Assembly: GCF_947497045.1 (NCBI RefSeq)
Contig: NZ_CANMEU010000007.1
Coordinates: 124,001-188,000 of the forward strand
Source of the DNA: an uncultured Tateyamaria sp.
Lineage (GTDB): Bacteria; Pseudomonadota; Alphaproteobacteria; Rhodobacterales; Rhodobacteraceae
Direction of reading: 5' to 3'
Length of the DNA: 64,000 bases
Each line of letters begins with the position of its first letter. Within the stretch, counting starts at the first letter, position 1. The notes below the pieces were generated by a model that was not told where the DNA came from, did not search any database, and saw only the letters and a program-made list of their open reading frames with translations. The translations under genes and the position numbers were made by a program. Shown piece after piece: positions 27,473-38,017 of this stretch.

Positions 27473-27970
27473 ATGACCCAAAGCCGCCTTGATCTGTTTG
27501 TGGACCGTATGGTGTCTCAGCGTGCCTGTCTTGATCATGCGGCCGACGCGATTGCAGCACTGCCGGGTCCCGTCTTTGAGTTGGGGTTGGGCAATGGGCG
27601 CACCTACCATCATATCCGCCATATTCTGCCGGACCGGGATGTGTTTGTTTTTGAGCGCGCGGTGGCGTCCCATCCCGACAGCACCCCGCCCGAGGATATG
27701 GTGTTGCTGGGCGATGTCTATGACACGCTACCTGCCGCGTTGACGCGGTTTGGTCCGACGACTGCACTGATCCACGCCGATCTTGGCGGTCACAATCGGG
27801 CCAAGAACGACATCTTTGCGCGCAATATCTCGCCTTTGGTCGAGCCGCTGTTGGCGGTTGGGGGACTGATGGTTGCCTCGGACCGGATGTATTTTGAAGG
27901 ACTTGTCGAGCAACCGCTGCCCGCCGGTGCTGTTGAAGGGCGGTGCTTTATCTATCGTCGCGATGCGTGA
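27473..27970 (+). CDS. Class I SAM-dependent methyltransferase (PF12692-like)
   Basis: A 165-residue relative of the methyltransferase at 10155-10634, sharing the motif (E/F)xGLGNGR(S/T)Y (36-45 here) and overall length. AAAGGA lies seven bases before the ATG at 27473; a GTG three bases earlier is also in frame. The gene stands alone between the divergent ABC importer and the beta-oxidation operon. Substrate unknown. Confidence 0.78.
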   Translation: MTQSRLDLFVDRMVSQRACLDHAADAIAALPGPVFELGLGNGRTYHHIRHILPDRDVFVFERAVASHPDSTPPEDMVLLGDVYDTLPAALTRFGPTTALIHADLGGHNRAKNDIFARNISPLVEPLLAVGGLMVASDRMYFEGLVEQPLPAGAVEGRCFIYRRDA

Positions 27971-28125
27971 CTGACTGAACCCGCGCTCATCGAGGGACAG
28001 AAGAAGCGGGACGTCGCGTCCTTTCGGCGAGGGGCTTGCCCTTTTTGATGCGCCCCTTACGCTGATGGTTCGGGCCCCGTGCGGAATATGTCCTGCCGGG
28101 TGGCCTGCATCAGTGGAGGTTCTCG

Positions 28126-30219
28126 ATGAGCGATAAGATAGCCTATGCCCGTCACGGTGAGGTTGCCGTTTTAACCGTTCAGAACCCGCCTGTGAATGCG
28201 CTGAGCCAAGCGGTGCGCCAGGGGCTGTGGGATATGATGGACCGCGCCGAGGCCGATATTGGCGTGCGCGCGGTGCTGATCGTCGGGGAAGGCCGTGCCT
28301 TTTTTGCAGGTGCCGACATCACTGAATTCGGTAAACCACCCTTGCAGCCGCATCTGCCTGACCTGATCAACCGGATCGAGGCGTCGCCGCTCTTGGTTGT
28401 GGCCTCGATGCACGGCGTGTCCCTGGGCGGTGGGCTTGAGGTTGCCTTGGGCTGTCACTACCGCATCGCGGTGCCCTCGGCCCGCGTCGGCTTGCCCGAG
28501 GTGCATCTGGGGTTGTTGCCCGGTGCCGGTGGTACCCAACGTCTGCCGCGCCTGAGCGGTGTTGAGCCCGCCCTTGAGGTGATGACCACGGGCCGTCACG
28601 TGGGCGCAAAAGAAGCGCATGATCTGGGCATTATCGATGTGATCCAAGAAGGTGATCCAGCTGAGAATGGGTTGGCCTATGCGCAGAAACTTCTGGCCAA
28701 GGATGCGCCGCGTCGCCCGGTAAGCGGGATGCCAGCCCCTGCGCCGATTGACTGGGATGCCACGTTCGAGGCTACGTTGGCGCGCAGCAAGGGCCAGATT
28801 TCCCCGGCCTGGTGCGTGCGCGCAGTTCAGGCGTCGGTTGAAAAACTCTTTGCGGAGGGCCTCAAGGCGGAGCGCCAGATATTTTACGATCTGATGCAGA
28901 CGGATCAGCGCGAAGGGATGATCCACGCGTTTTTCTCGGAACGGCAAGTGTCGAATTTACCCGAACTGAAGGGCGTCGCGACCCGTGGCGTGAATGCCAT
29001 CGGCGTCATCGGCGGCGGCACGATGGGCGCGGGCATTGCCACCGCTGCCCTACTTTCTGGCCTACCCGTGACCATGCTGGATATGACCGCCGAGGCCGGG
29101 ATGGCCGCCCGCAAACGCATTGAGGGCAATCTGTCGGGCGCGCTTAAACGCGGCAAGATCAGCGCTGAAGACCATGAAAACATCCTTACCAAGGCGCTAA
29201 GCATCACTACATCCTATGATGATCTATCCGAGGTGGACCTGGTAATCGAAGCCGTCTTTGAGGACATGGATGTTAAGAAAAAGGTCTTTGCCGAGCTTGA
29301 CCGCGTGTGCAGGCCTGGCGCTATTCTCGCCTCCAACACGTCATACCTCGATATTAACGAAATCTCGGCAACGACCAAGCGCCCCAAAGACGTGATCGGC
29401 CTGCACTTTTTTTCTCCAGCCCACGTCATGAAGCTGCTTGAGATCGTGGTGGCGGAAAAAACCGAACTGGACGTGGTAGCCACCAGCTTCGAACTGGGCA
29501 AGCGGCTGGGCAAGATCAGCGTGCGGGCGGGCGTATGCGATGGCTTCATCGGCAACCGCATCCTGTCGACCTACCGCACAGCTGCTGATCACATGATCCT
29601 TGATGGCGCCTCGCCTTACGAGATCGACACAGCGTTGGAAAGGTTCGGCTTTGCGATGGGGCCGTTCGCGGTGGCGGACCTTGCGGGGCTGGATATCGGT
29701 TGGGCCGTGCGCAAGCGCAAACGGGCCGAGGGGCTTGATCCTCGAGCCCGCGATGCGAGCTATGCTGACAAGCTGTGCGAGGCGGGCCATTTTGGTCAGA
29801 AGACCGGCAAGGGCTATTATGACTACGCCGCGGGGGCCAAGGCGCGTGTGCCGAACCCGGATGTCATGCCGTTGATCGAGGCGGAGCGTGCGGCCCATGG
29901 CATTACGCCCCGTGCGTTTACCGGGGACGAGATTGTGCGCCGTTACATGGCGGCGATGGTCAACGAGGCGGCCAAGGTCGTGGGTGAGGGCATCGCGCGC
30001 CGACCGCTTGATGTCGATATGACATTGATCTTTGGCTACGGATTTCCGCGTTATCGTGGTGGGCCGCTGAAATGGGCGGATATGCAGGGGCTGGGCGGTT
30101 TGCTGGACGATATCAAATCCTATGCCCAGACTGACCCGTATTTTTGGACTGCGGCACCCCTGCTTGAACAACTGGTGGCCGAAAACCGGACCTTTGACGA
30201 CCTGAACAAAAAGGGCTGA
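28126..30219 (+). CDS. Bifunctional enoyl-CoA hydratase/3-hydroxyacyl-CoA dehydrogenase
   Basis: A 697-residue FadJ/FadB-type enzyme that hydrates enoyl-CoA and oxidises the 3-hydroxyacyl-CoA. The crotonase domain (about 1-190) has the oxyanion-hole region [20 protein letters not shown] and the catalytic-Glu segment [21 protein letters not shown]. The dehydrogenase domain starts with the NAD loop [11 protein letters not shown] (about 294-304) and carries [16 protein letters not shown] and two C-terminal helical domains. First gene of an operon with two acyl-CoA dehydrogenases, a thioesterase and a ligase; four bases precede the next start. Confidence 0.95.
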   Translation: MSDKIAYARHGEVAVLTVQNPPVNALSQAVRQGLWDMMDRAEADIGVRAVLIVGEGRAFFAGADITEFGKPPLQPHLPDLINRIEASPLLVVASMHGVSLGGGLEVALGCHYRIAVPSARVGLPEVHLGLLPGAGGTQRLPRLSGVEPALEVMTTGRHVGAKEAHDLGIIDVIQEGDPAENGLAYAQKLLAKDAPRRPVSGMPAPAPIDWDATFEATLARSKGQISPAWCVRAVQASVEKLFAEGLKAERQIFYDLMQTDQREGMIHAFFSERQVSNLPELKGVATRGVNAIGVIGGGTMGAGIATAALLSGLPVTMLDMTAEAGMAARKRIEGNLSGALKRGKISAEDHENILTKALSITTSYDDLSEVDLVIEAVFEDMDVKKKVFAELDRVCRPGAILASNTSYLDINEISATTKRPKDVIGLHFFSPAHVMKLLEIVVAEKTELDVVATSFELGKRLGKISVRAGVCDGFIGNRILSTYRTAADHMILDGASPYEIDTALERFGFAMGPFAVADLAGLDIGWAVRKRKRAEGLDPRARDASYADKLCEAGHFGQKTGKGYYDYAAGAKARVPNPDVMPLIEAERAAHGITPRAFTGDEIVRRYMAAMVNEAAKVVGEGIARRPLDVDMTLIFGYGFPRYRGGPLKWADMQGLGGLLDDIKSYAQTDPYFWTAAPLLEQLVAENRTFDDLNKKG

Positions 30220-30223
30220 CACG

Positions 30224-31426
30224 ATGGATATGAGCTTTACCGACGATGAACTGGCCTTCCAAAGCGAGGTGCGGGAGTTCTTGCGCGATGAACTGCCTTC
30301 CGAAATCGTGGACAAGGTGGCCAAGGGGATTGAACTCGGCAAGGACGAGGTTGAGCGGTGGCACGCCATTCTGAATGCGCGCGGATGGCTGGCCCCGAAC
30401 TGGCCCAAATCCTTTGGGGGTGGCGAATGGAACGCTGTGCAGCGCCACATCTTTGATACCGAGGCAGCAGCTGCAAATGCCCCGCGTATCGTGCCCTTTG
30501 GGCTGTCGATGCTGGGGCCTGTGTTGCAGAAATTCGGATCGAAAGAACAGCAGGACCATTGGTTGCCCCGCATTCTGGATGGGTCGGACTGGTGGTGTCA
30601 GGGCTACTCCGAGCCGGGGGCTGGGTCTGATCTCGCCTCGCTCAAGACCCGCGCTGTGCGCGATGGCGATCATTATGTGGTCAATGGCCAAAAGACGTGG
30701 ACGACCCTTGGCCAGCACGCCAACATGATTTTCTGTCTTGTCCGTACGGATCCGGATGTAAAACAGCAGGAGGGCATTTCCTTTTTGTTGATCGACATGA
30801 ACACGCCGGGGATCGAGGTGCGCCCGATCATCCTGCTGGATGGCAGTGATGAGGTGAACGAGGTCTGGTTCACGGATGTGCGCGTGCCGGTCGAAAATCT
30901 GGTGGGCGAAGAGAACAAGGGCTGGACCTATGCCAAATACCTGCTGACCCATGAGCGGGCGAATATCGCGGGCGTCGGTTTCTCTCAGGCGGGGCTGGCG
31001 GCGGTCAAACGGATGGCGCGGGCGGAAAACCACAATGGCAAGCCGCTGATCGAAAACCCCCATTTTGCGGCCCGTGTCGCGCAGGTGGATATCGATCTGC
31101 GGGCCATGGCGACCTCGAACCTGCGGATCATTTCAAAGGCGGCTGCGGGTGGTGCGCCGGGCCTTGAGGCCTCCATGCTCAAGGTGAAGGGGTCGATTAT
31201 TCGGCAGGAAATCAATGACCTGGCACGCCGTGTGGCAGGCCCTTACGCGATGCCCTTTGCCTCAGAAGCGCTGGAAGGTGCCAATGACACAATCCCCGAC
31301 CCGCTTGGTGCGGGGCCGGTGGCGGCGCAGTATTTCAACAACCGCAAACTGTCGATCTTTGGCGGTTCGAACGAAATTCAACGCGGCATCATTGCCAAGG
31401 TCACCATGAGCGGAGGCCGGGCATGA
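30224..31426 (+). CDS. Acyl-CoA dehydrogenase (PimC-like large subunit)
   Basis: A 400-residue FAD-dependent acyl-CoA dehydrogenase. Visible are the flavin/substrate segment GYSEPGAGSDLASLKT, KTWTT, the mid-domain TPGIEVRPI and the C-terminal FGGSNEIQRGIIAK. Pairing with a second, shorter dehydrogenase resembles the PimC/PimD pimeloyl-CoA dehydrogenase pair, so the substrate may be a dicarboxylyl- or branched acyl-CoA. Its stop overlaps the next start by ATGA. Confidence 0.92.
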   Translation: MDMSFTDDELAFQSEVREFLRDELPSEIVDKVAKGIELGKDEVERWHAILNARGWLAPNWPKSFGGGEWNAVQRHIFDTEAAAANAPRIVPFGLSMLGPVLQKFGSKEQQDHWLPRILDGSDWWCQGYSEPGAGSDLASLKTRAVRDGDHYVVNGQKTWTTLGQHANMIFCLVRTDPDVKQQEGISFLLIDMNTPGIEVRPIILLDGSDEVNEVWFTDVRVPVENLVGEENKGWTYAKYLLTHERANIAGVGFSQAGLAAVKRMARAENHNGKPLIENPHFAARVAQVDIDLRAMATSNLRIISKAAAGGAPGLEASMLKVKGSIIRQEINDLARRVAGPYAMPFASEALEGANDTIPDPLGAGPVAAQYFNNRKLSIFGGSNEIQRGIIAKVTMSGGRA

Positions 31427-32493
31427 ATTTTGAACTGACCGAAGAGCGGCAGATGTTGCAGGACACGCTGCGCCGCTATCTGCGTGAGAAATACACAACT
31501 GCGGTGCGCAACGATATACTGACGTCGGATGCTGGGCTGTCCGCTGACATTTGGGCCGAATTGGCGGAGCTTGGTGTTCTTGGCGCGCTCTTCACCGAAG
31601 AGATGGGCGGCTTTGGCGGTGCGGGTTTTGATCTTGCCGTGGTGTTTGAAGAACTGGGGCGCGCTGGCGTTGTGGAACCCGTACTCGATAGCGCGCTGAT
31701 GGGCGGGCGGTTGCTGGCGGCGGCGGGCAAGTCGGATATGGTCGAGCAGGTGATTGCCGGGACGTTGCACCTTGCCGTGGCACATGGCGAACCCGGCGGC
31801 CGGTACGATATGGATTACGTGCATACGAAAGCGGATGGTGGCGTATTGACCGGGCGCAAAGCGGTGGTGATGAACGCCGAAGCGGCGGATCACCTGATCG
31901 TCTCAGCGCGGGATGGCGATGCAATTGCGCTTTACCTCGTCGCGAAGGATGCCAAGGGCGTCGACATTCAGGGTTATCCGTTGCTGGCAGGGGGCCGTGC
32001 GGGCGAAGTGACGTTTGACAATACGCCTGCTGAGCCGTTGGGCCTGTCGCTGTCGGACCTGCAAGCCGCGACCAATCTGGCACTTGTTGCGATCAGTGCC
32101 GAAGCGCTTGGCGCGATGGAATCCGCCACCCACCTGACCAAGGACTATCTGATGACGCGGACCCAGTTCGGCCGGCCCATCGGGACCTTTCAGGCGCTCG
32201 CGCACCGGATGGCCGACCTGTTGATCGAGTTGGAACAGGCCCGCAGTGCGGTGATCAATGCGGCTGGTTATCTTGAGGCACCGGATGCGGACCTGCACCT
32301 GTCCGCCACCAAGAACCTGATCGGAAGGATTGGACGGCTGGTGGCCGAAGAGTCGATCCAGATGCATGGTGGCATCGCGATGACGCAGGAATACGAACTG
32401 GCCCATATCGCCAAACGCATCGTCATGGCCGATCACCGTTTTGGCGACACCGACTATCATCTGGAGCGGTTCATTGCCCTCTCTGCCGCCTGA
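31423..32493 (+). CDS. Acyl-CoA dehydrogenase (PimD-like small subunit)
   Basis: A 356-residue acyl-CoA dehydrogenase homologue, shorter and more divergent than its partner; the N-terminal helical domain and C-terminal MHGGIAMTQEYELAHIAKRI are recognisable, while the EPGAGSD-type segment is replaced by GEPGGRYD. It probably forms a heteromer with the product of the preceding gene, with which it is translationally coupled. Confidence 0.9.
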   Translation: MNFELTEERQMLQDTLRRYLREKYTTAVRNDILTSDAGLSADIWAELAELGVLGALFTEEMGGFGGAGFDLAVVFEELGRAGVVEPVLDSALMGGRLLAAAGKSDMVEQVIAGTLHLAVAHGEPGGRYDMDYVHTKADGGVLTGRKAVVMNAEAADHLIVSARDGDAIALYLVAKDAKGVDIQGYPLLAGGRAGEVTFDNTPAEPLGLSLSDLQAATNLALVAISAEALGAMESATHLTKDYLMTRTQFGRPIGTFQALAHRMADLLIELEQARSAVINAAGYLEAPDADLHLSATKNLIGRIGRLVAEESIQMHGGIAMTQEYELAHIAKRIVMADHRFGDTDYHLERFIALSAA

Positions 32494-32893
32494 TCCGGGC
32501 ATTATCCGGGACGAAACGGGCGCTCAGACGCTGCTTGGCTATGTCGTCGATCTTACGGTCGGGGATGGGGTTGCGCTGTGCCATCTTGAGATCGGGGCCC
32601 AGCACGGCAATCGCCATGGTGGGCTGCACGGCGGGATCATCGCCTGCATGCTGGACAATGCGATGGGCTATGCCGCTGCGCTGAGCTTTGAGGGGGATAC
32701 GCAAACCCGCGTCCACACCCTGTCGATGACCACAAATTTCGTCGCACCCGCGTCCCAAGGCCGGGTGACGGCCAAGGGTGTCGTCACCGGCGGCGGGCGC
32801 GCCACCGTGTTTGCCGAAGGACATTTGCAAGATGAGGAAGGCCGCGTGCTGGCCACAGCCACGGGCGTTTACAAACGGGTCAAAGGGCAATGA
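32474..32893 (+). CDS. PaaI-type hotdog thioesterase
   Basis: A 139-residue acyl-CoA thioesterase of the hotdog fold. The central helix motif H-G-G-L-H-G-G-I-I-A-C-M-L-D matches PaaI-like enzymes (HGG followed by an acidic residue). No ATG fits; TTG at 32474 has GGAG seven bases upstream inside the end of the previous gene, giving a 20-base overlap. A longer reading from TTG 32441 is possible. It could hydrolyse stalled CoA intermediates. The stop overlaps the ligase start by ATGA. Confidence 0.82.
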   Translation: MPSLPPDPGIIRDETGAQTLLGYVVDLTVGDGVALCHLEIGAQHGNRHGGLHGGIIACMLDNAMGYAAALSFEGDTQTRVHTLSMTTNFVAPASQGRVTAKGVVTGGGRATVFAEGHLQDEEGRVLATATGVYKRVKGQ

Positions 32894-34380
32894 GGGCGCC
32901 TTCGGTCATAGACCTGCTGCTTGGGCAAGCAGAGGCGCGACCGGAGGCTCCTGCGCTTGAGGATTCCCTTGGTACCAAGTGGAATTACGCTGATCTGAAA
33001 CATGCTGCCGATGCCCTGTCTGAGGTTTTGGGCAAGGAGGGTGTGACAGCAGGCGACCGCGTTCTGATCGTTTCGGAAAACTGCGGGGCGGCGGTGGCCG
33101 CGCTGTTTGCAACTTGGCTGATTGGTGCGGTGGCGGTGCCGGTGAACGCCCGCCAGACGGCACATGAACTTGACCGGATCATTGCGCATGCCGCGCCGCA
33201 CGCCGTGTTGCTGACCAGTGCTGTGTCTTCGGATGCGGTTGCGCACAGTGCACGCCTGAACGCCTCCGAAACGACAGGGGCGTGGGGTGCGCTTGATCTG
33301 CTGTGCCTGCCCGCACCTGCGTTGGATATCGACCGCGATATTGCTGTGATCCTCTATACCACGGGCACCACCGGCGACCCCAAGGGCGTGATGTTGACCC
33401 AAGCCAATGTATGCTTTGGGGGCCAGACGTCGGCCAATTTGCGGGCGATGACGCCTGCGGACCTGATCTATGGGGTTTTGCCCACGACCCATGTGTTCGG
33501 CTTGTGTTCGGTGGTGGTTGCCGCGATCCATGCAGGCGCGCCTGTGCGTCTGGTGCCCCGGTTTGATGTCTGCGCTGTCTATGATGGGTTGCGTGACGGG
33601 ATCACTCTGTTCTCGGCCGTTCCGCAGATGCACGCGCTGCTGATGGCCCATGCGCGGGCGAATGGGCTGGAGGCTTTGGGGTCCGACACGTTGCGCTATG
33701 TCTCGTCCGGGGCGGCCCCGCTGGACCCAACCTGGAAACGCGAGGCCGAGGCATTCTATGGCGTTGCGATCCAGAACGGATATGGAATGACCGAAAGCAC
33801 CGCAGGCACCGCCGCGACGCGCAATCTGATTGGGGACCTTGACACGTCCGTTGGCCCCGCCTTGCCCGAGATCGAGATTGCGATTGATCAGGCGGATGCG
33901 GTGGATGGTGTGGGCGAAGTCCTGACCCGTGGACCACATGTAATGCGGGGATATTTCCGCAACAAGGTCGAAACCGCACGCACCATTGACGCGCAGGGGT
34001 GGCTACATACCGGCGATCTGGGCTGCATCGATGGGCGCGGGCATCTGCACATCGTCGGTCGCGCCAAGGAGTTGATCATTCATGGCGGGTTCAACGTCTA
34101 CCCACCCGAGGTCGAGGCGGCGCTGAACGATCATCCCGACGTGGTACAGGCCGCCGTGATCGGACGACCCTTCGAGGGGGACGAAGAGGTCCTTGCCTTT
34201 GTTCAGGTCGCACGAGACAGCGGATTGAGCGCGGATATTCTGCGTACCTTCGTGCGCGACCGGCTGGCAGGGTATAAGCGCCCCGCGCGCTATATTCTGG
34301 CGCAGAGCCTGCCAGCGGCCCCGACGGGCAAGGTCCTGAAACACAAGCTGATCGAGACGTTTGCCGCCGAGTTGGCGTGA
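32890..34380 (+). CDS. AMP-dependent acyl-CoA synthetase
   Basis: A 496-residue adenylate-forming ligase that activates a carboxylic acid to its CoA thioester. The phosphate loop Y-T-T-G-T-T-G-D-P-K-G-V (about 155-166), the A5 motif NGYGMTEST, HTGDLG, the hinge GRAKELIIHGGFNVYPPEVE and the catalytic lysine in PTGKVLK near the C-terminus are intact. As last gene of the beta-oxidation operon it likely supplies the acyl-CoA substrate for the upstream dehydrogenases. Confidence 0.93.
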   Translation: MRAPSVIDLLLGQAEARPEAPALEDSLGTKWNYADLKHAADALSEVLGKEGVTAGDRVLIVSENCGAAVAALFATWLIGAVAVPVNARQTAHELDRIIAHAAPHAVLLTSAVSSDAVAHSARLNASETTGAWGALDLLCLPAPALDIDRDIAVILYTTGTTGDPKGVMLTQANVCFGGQTSANLRAMTPADLIYGVLPTTHVFGLCSVVVAAIHAGAPVRLVPRFDVCAVYDGLRDGITLFSAVPQMHALLMAHARANGLEALGSDTLRYVSSGAAPLDPTWKREAEAFYGVAIQNGYGMTESTAGTAATRNLIGDLDTSVGPALPEIEIAIDQADAVDGVGEVLTRGPHVMRGYFRNKVETARTIDAQGWLHTGDLGCIDGRGHLHIVGRAKELIIHGGFNVYPPEVEAALNDHPDVVQAAVIGRPFEGDEEVLAFVQVARDSGLSADILRTFVRDRLAGYKRPARYILAQSLPAAPTGKVLKHKLIETFAAELA

Positions 34381-34385
34381 TCGCC

Positions 34386-35075
34386 CTAGGTCCAGACCCC
34401 GTTTGCGGCCTCCCGAATGGCGCGGATATTCTCACCATAGGGGGCAGGGTCGCTGACGGACCCGCCGCGAAAAACAGCTGAGCCAGCGACCAGCACATCC
34501 GCACCAGCCTTTGCCACTAGAGGCGCGGTTGTAGGGTCCACGCCGCCATCGATTTCGATATGCACAGGGCGATCCCCGATCATCTGACGCAAGGCGGTGA
34601 TCTTGGCCGACATATCGATGAATTTCTGTCCACCAAAGCCGGGATTGACCGTCATCACGCAGATCAGATCGACCATATCCATCACCTCTGCCACAGCACT
34701 TGCGGGTGTGCCGGGGTTCAAGGCAACGCCCGCTTTCATTCCGGCACCCCGGATCGCTTGCAGCGTGCGGTGAATGTGGGGGCCAGCCTCCACATGGGCG
34801 GTCAGCACATCGGCGCCCGCGTCCGCAAAAGCTTCGATATAGGAATCAACGGGCGCGATCATCAGGTGGACATCCATGACCCCCTTGATATGGGGGCGGA
34901 TCGCGGCACAGGTCGCAGGCCCGAAGGTGATGTTGGGCACGAAATGGCCGTCCATGACATCGACGTGGATCCAATCGGCCCCCTGCGCCTCCACCGCGGC
35001 GCATTCAGCCCCGAAATTGGCAAAGTCTGCCGCGAGAATGGAAGGTGCGATTTTGATGGAACGATCAAAGGTCAC
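34386..35075 (-). CDS. rpe: Ribulose-phosphate 3-epimerase
   Basis: A 229-residue TIM-barrel epimerase interconverting D-ribulose-5-P and D-xylulose-5-P, linking the adjacent xylose genes to the pentose phosphate and Calvin-type pathways. Landmarks are APSILAADF, the metal-site HVDVMDGHFVPNI, MTVNPGFGGQ and the phosphate-site AGSAVF. GTG at 35075 is the start because it gives the usual N-terminus and has AGGAG upstream; the frame continues to 35222 without conserved residues. It is convergent with the ligase gene and divergent from xylB. Confidence 0.94.
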   Translation of the reverse strand: MTFDRSIKIAPSILAADFANFGAECAAVEAQGADWIHVDVMDGHFVPNITFGPATCAAIRPHIKGVMDVHLMIAPVDSYIEAFADAGADVLTAHVEAGPHIHRTLQAIRGAGMKAGVALNPGTPASAVAEVMDMVDLICVMTVNPGFGGQKFIDMSAKITALRQMIGDRPVHIEIDGGVDPTTAPLVAKAGADVLVAGSAVFRGGSVSDPAPYGENIRAIREAANGVWT

Positions 35076-35205
35076 GGGCTGTCTGCTCCTGTTTGTGCGT
35101 AGCCGCGATATATCGCCGAGTCGCCCATGTTGAAAGGGGCCCGTCGAGGTGGGCCTGTCAAGTTCAGAGAGGTGTCGCGCGCGCGATGCAATCCGTCGAT
35201 TGCGC

Positions 35206-35236
35206 GTCATTAAATTTGACAATCGAATTAAAGCGC
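35206..35236. promoter_or_regulatory. XylR-type ROK operator before xylB
   Basis: A 31-bp dyad with inner half-sites TTAAATTTG (35210-35218) and CGAATTAAA (35224-35232) around ACAAT, ending 28 bases before the xylB start. It shares the core AATTTG-N5-CGAATT exactly with the site at 42088-42118 between xylR and xylF, so the same repressor probably controls both. Confidence 0.75.
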
Positions 35237-35264
35237 GCGACTGTGCGGATCAGGGAGGACGGCC

Positions 35265-36713
35265 ATGTACCTGGGATTTGATTTGGGCACATCCGGTGTG
35301 AAAGCGTTGCTGGTGGATGACGAAGGTCGGGCCATTGGCAGCGCGGATGCGCACTATGATGTGACCAACGCCGCACCGGGATGGAGCGAGCAGGACCCGG
35401 CCGATTGGATCGCCGGGATGACGGCCGCAATGGCCGCGTTGCGCGCTGCACGTCCTGAGGCCATTGCGACGGTGCGGGGCGTGGCCCTGTCCGGTCACAT
35501 GCACGGCGCGGTTCTGGTCGACGCGGCGGGGGCGGTCTTGCGCCCTTGTATTCTGTGGAATGACACGCGCAGCCACGCTGAAGCTGCCGCGATGGACGCG
35601 GACCCGCTGGCCCGCAAGATCAGCGGCAATATCGTCTTTCCGGGGTTCACCGCCCCCAAACTGGCATGGGTCGCAGCCCATGAACCCGATGTGTTTGCCA
35701 AGGTCGCCAAGGTCATGTTGCCCAAGGACTACGTGGTCTGGTGGCTGACAGGGCGTCATGTGACCGAGATGTCGGATGCCGCCGGCAGCGCGTGGCTGGA
35801 TGTCGGAGAACGTTGCTGGTCGGACGATCTGTTGCGTCTTGGCGGTATGCGCGGCGATCAGATGCCGGAGCTGCTTGAGGGGACAGACGTGGTTGGGTCA
35901 GTGCAATCCGCGCGTGCCGACCTTGGCTTGCCTACCGACTGTCAGGTGGTTGCGGGTGGGGCCGACAATGCGGTGGCTGCCTGCGGCGTGGGCGCGCTTG
36001 GGCAGGGCGATGGTTTTGTGTCCTTGGGCACGTCGGGCGTCGTCTTGGCGGGGCGTGACAGCTATGCGCCCGACGCGGATACGGCGGTTCATACCTTCTG
36101 CCATGCGGTCCCCGAACGGTGGTACCAGATGGGGGTTGTTCTGGCGGCCACCGACAGCCTCAATTGGCTCTCGCGGATCACAGGGCAGTCGCAGGGCGCG
36201 TTGACCGAGGCGCTTGGGCCGACCCTGACCGCGCCGGGCAGCGCGAAATTCTATCCCTACCTGTCGGGCGAACGCACCCCGCACAATGATGCAGATGTCA
36301 GAGGTGGTTTTACCGGCCTTGATATTGGTGCAGGGCCGACCGTGTTGACCCATGCGGTTATGACGGGCGTCAGTTTTGCACTGCGCGACAGTTTTGAGGC
36401 GCTCAAGGGCACGGGGGCCACGCTTGAGGCAGCCCTTGCCATCGGGGGCGGTACCAAGTCAGACCTGTGGACCAGAATGCTGGCGACCACCCTCAATATC
36501 CCGCTGGAGCGACCGGCAGACGGGGCCTTTGGTGCGGCCCTTGGTGCGGCGCGGATCGCGATGTGCGGTGTAACGGGTGATGATCCTCCCACCGTTATGA
36601 CCAAACCGCAGATTGCTGATATCATCAAACCTGACCCGACCCTCACCTCTGCCTATGACGACGCCTATAACGCGTTCACCACTGCCTATCCCAAATTGAA
36701 AGCCATGCCATGA
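35265..36713 (+). CDS. xylB: Xylulokinase
   Basis: A 482-residue FGGY-family kinase that phosphorylates D-xylulose to xylulose-5-P with ATP. The N-terminal phosphate motif [15 protein letters not shown] and the xylulokinase segments [20 protein letters not shown] and [16 protein letters not shown] are present, with GGGTKSDLW in the C-terminal ATPase half. GGGAGGAC precedes the ATG. An operator for the ROK repressor lies just upstream, and the stop overlaps xylA by ATGA. Confidence 0.96.
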   Translation: MYLGFDLGTSGVKALLVDDEGRAIGSADAHYDVTNAAPGWSEQDPADWIAGMTAAMAALRAARPEAIATVRGVALSGHMHGAVLVDAAGAVLRPCILWNDTRSHAEAAAMDADPLARKISGNIVFPGFTAPKLAWVAAHEPDVFAKVAKVMLPKDYVVWWLTGRHVTEMSDAAGSAWLDVGERCWSDDLLRLGGMRGDQMPELLEGTDVVGSVQSARADLGLPTDCQVVAGGADNAVAACGVGALGQGDGFVSLGTSGVVLAGRDSYAPDADTAVHTFCHAVPERWYQMGVVLAATDSLNWLSRITGQSQGALTEALGPTLTAPGSAKFYPYLSGERTPHNDADVRGGFTGLDIGAGPTVLTHAVMTGVSFALRDSFEALKGTGATLEAALAIGGGTKSDLWTRMLATTLNIPLERPADGAFGAALGAARIAMCGVTGDDPPTVMTKPQIADIIKPDPTLTSAYDDAYNAFTTAYPKLKAMP

Positions 36714-38017
36714 CCTCCGGATTTTTTGACGCCGTTCCGCCCGCCGCCTTCGAAGGGCCTGACAGTACGAACCCCATGGCCTTTCGCCACTATAACCCCG
36801 ACGAAAAGGTGATGGACAAGCGGATGGAGGATCATCTGCGCTTTGCGGTGGCCTATTGGCATTCCTTCGCGTGGGAGGGCGGGGACCCGTTTGGTGGGCC
36901 GACCTTTGTGCGGCCCTGGCATCCGCAAGACGATATGGGCCGCGCCAAGATGAAGGCGGATGTGGCGTTCGAGATGTTCGAGCGGCTCGGCGTGCCGTTC
37001 TTCTGCTGGCACGACGCCGATGTGCGCCCCGAAGGCGATACGTTGGGCGAAAGCATCGACCGGTTGAACGAGATGACCGACTATTTCGGGGAGAAGATGG
37101 ACAGCGCCAAGGTCCGGCTGCTCTGGGGCACGGCCAACATGTTCAGCCACCGCCGCTGGATGTCGGGGGCCTCGACCAACCCGGACCCGGATGTGTTCGC
37201 CTATGCAGCGGCGACCGTGAAATCCTGCATGGATGCGACCCACAAGCTGGGCGGCGACAACTACGTGCTGTGGGGCGGGCGCGAGGGGTACGAAACCCTG
37301 CTAAACACCGACATGGGCCGCGAGCTGGACCATATGGGCGCGTTCCTGAACATGGTGGTCGAATACAAGCACAAGATCGGGTTCAAGGGGCAGATATTGG
37401 TTGAACCCAAGCCGCAAGAGCCATCCAAACATCAATACGACTATGACGCGGCAACCTGTATCGGGTTCCTGCGTAAATATGGGCTTGAGGATGAGGTCAA
37501 GCTGAACCTCGAACAGGGGCACGCGATTTTGGCGGGCCACAGTTTTGAGCACGAGATCGCAGTGGCGGCAAGCGAAGGCATGCTCGGCTCCATCGACATG
37601 AACCGCAACGACTACCAGTCGGGCTGGGACACGGATCAATTCCCCAACAACGTGCCCGAGGTGGCGTTGTGTTATTACCATATCCTGCAAGCGGGCGGTC
37701 TGGGGCAGGGGGGGACGAACTTTGATGCCAAGCTGCGCCGCCAATCACTGGACGCTGAGGATCTGATTGCTGCTCATGTTGGGGCGATGGATATCTGCGC
37801 GCGGGGCCTCAAGGCCGCAGCCGCCATGATCGAGGATGGCGGTCTGAGCGATGCGCTGGCTGCCCGCTATGCCGGATGGGACCGGGACGCCGCGCAGGCG
37901 ATGCTGAAAAGCGATCTGGGCACGATTTCCGAACGGGTCTTGGGCGACGGGATCGAACCGCAGCCGCAGTCGGGGCGGCAGGAGATTTTGGAAAACCATG
38001 TTTCGCGTTTCGTTTAA
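36710..38017 (+). CDS. xylA: Xylose isomerase
   Basis: A 435-residue class II xylose isomerase (D-xylose to D-xylulose). Active-site His in [12 protein letters not shown] (canonical FxxHDxDxxPEG), metal ligands in [14 protein letters not shown] and in the [17 protein letters not shown] and [17 protein letters not shown] segments are intact. Translationally coupled to xylB. The end of the gene overlaps the diheme peroxidase start by 20 bases. Confidence 0.97.
   Translation: MTSGFFDAVPPAAFEGPDSTNPMAFRHYNPDEKVMDKRMEDHLRFAVAYWHSFAWEGGDPFGGPTFVRPWHPQDDMGRAKMKADVAFEMFERLGVPFFCWHDADVRPEGDTLGESIDRLNEMTDYFGEKMDSAKVRLLWGTANMFSHRRWMSGASTNPDPDVFAYAAATVKSCMDATHKLGGDNYVLWGGREGYETLLNTDMGRELDHMGAFLNMVVEYKHKIGFKGQILVEPKPQEPSKHQYDYDAATCIGFLRKYGLEDEVKLNLEQGHAILAGHSFEHEIAVAASEGMLGSIDMNRNDYQSGWDTDQFPNNVPEVALCYYHILQAGGLGQGGTNFDAKLRRQSLDAEDLIAAHVGAMDICARGLKAAAAMIEDGGLSDALAARYAGWDRDAAQAMLKSDLGTISERVLGDGIEPQPQSGRQEILENHVSRFV

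Noticed and set aside
27971-28125. Hairpin GGACG-TCG-CGTCC with TTT as terminator after the lone methyltransferase
   Set aside because: Only five base pairs and three T; too weak to call.
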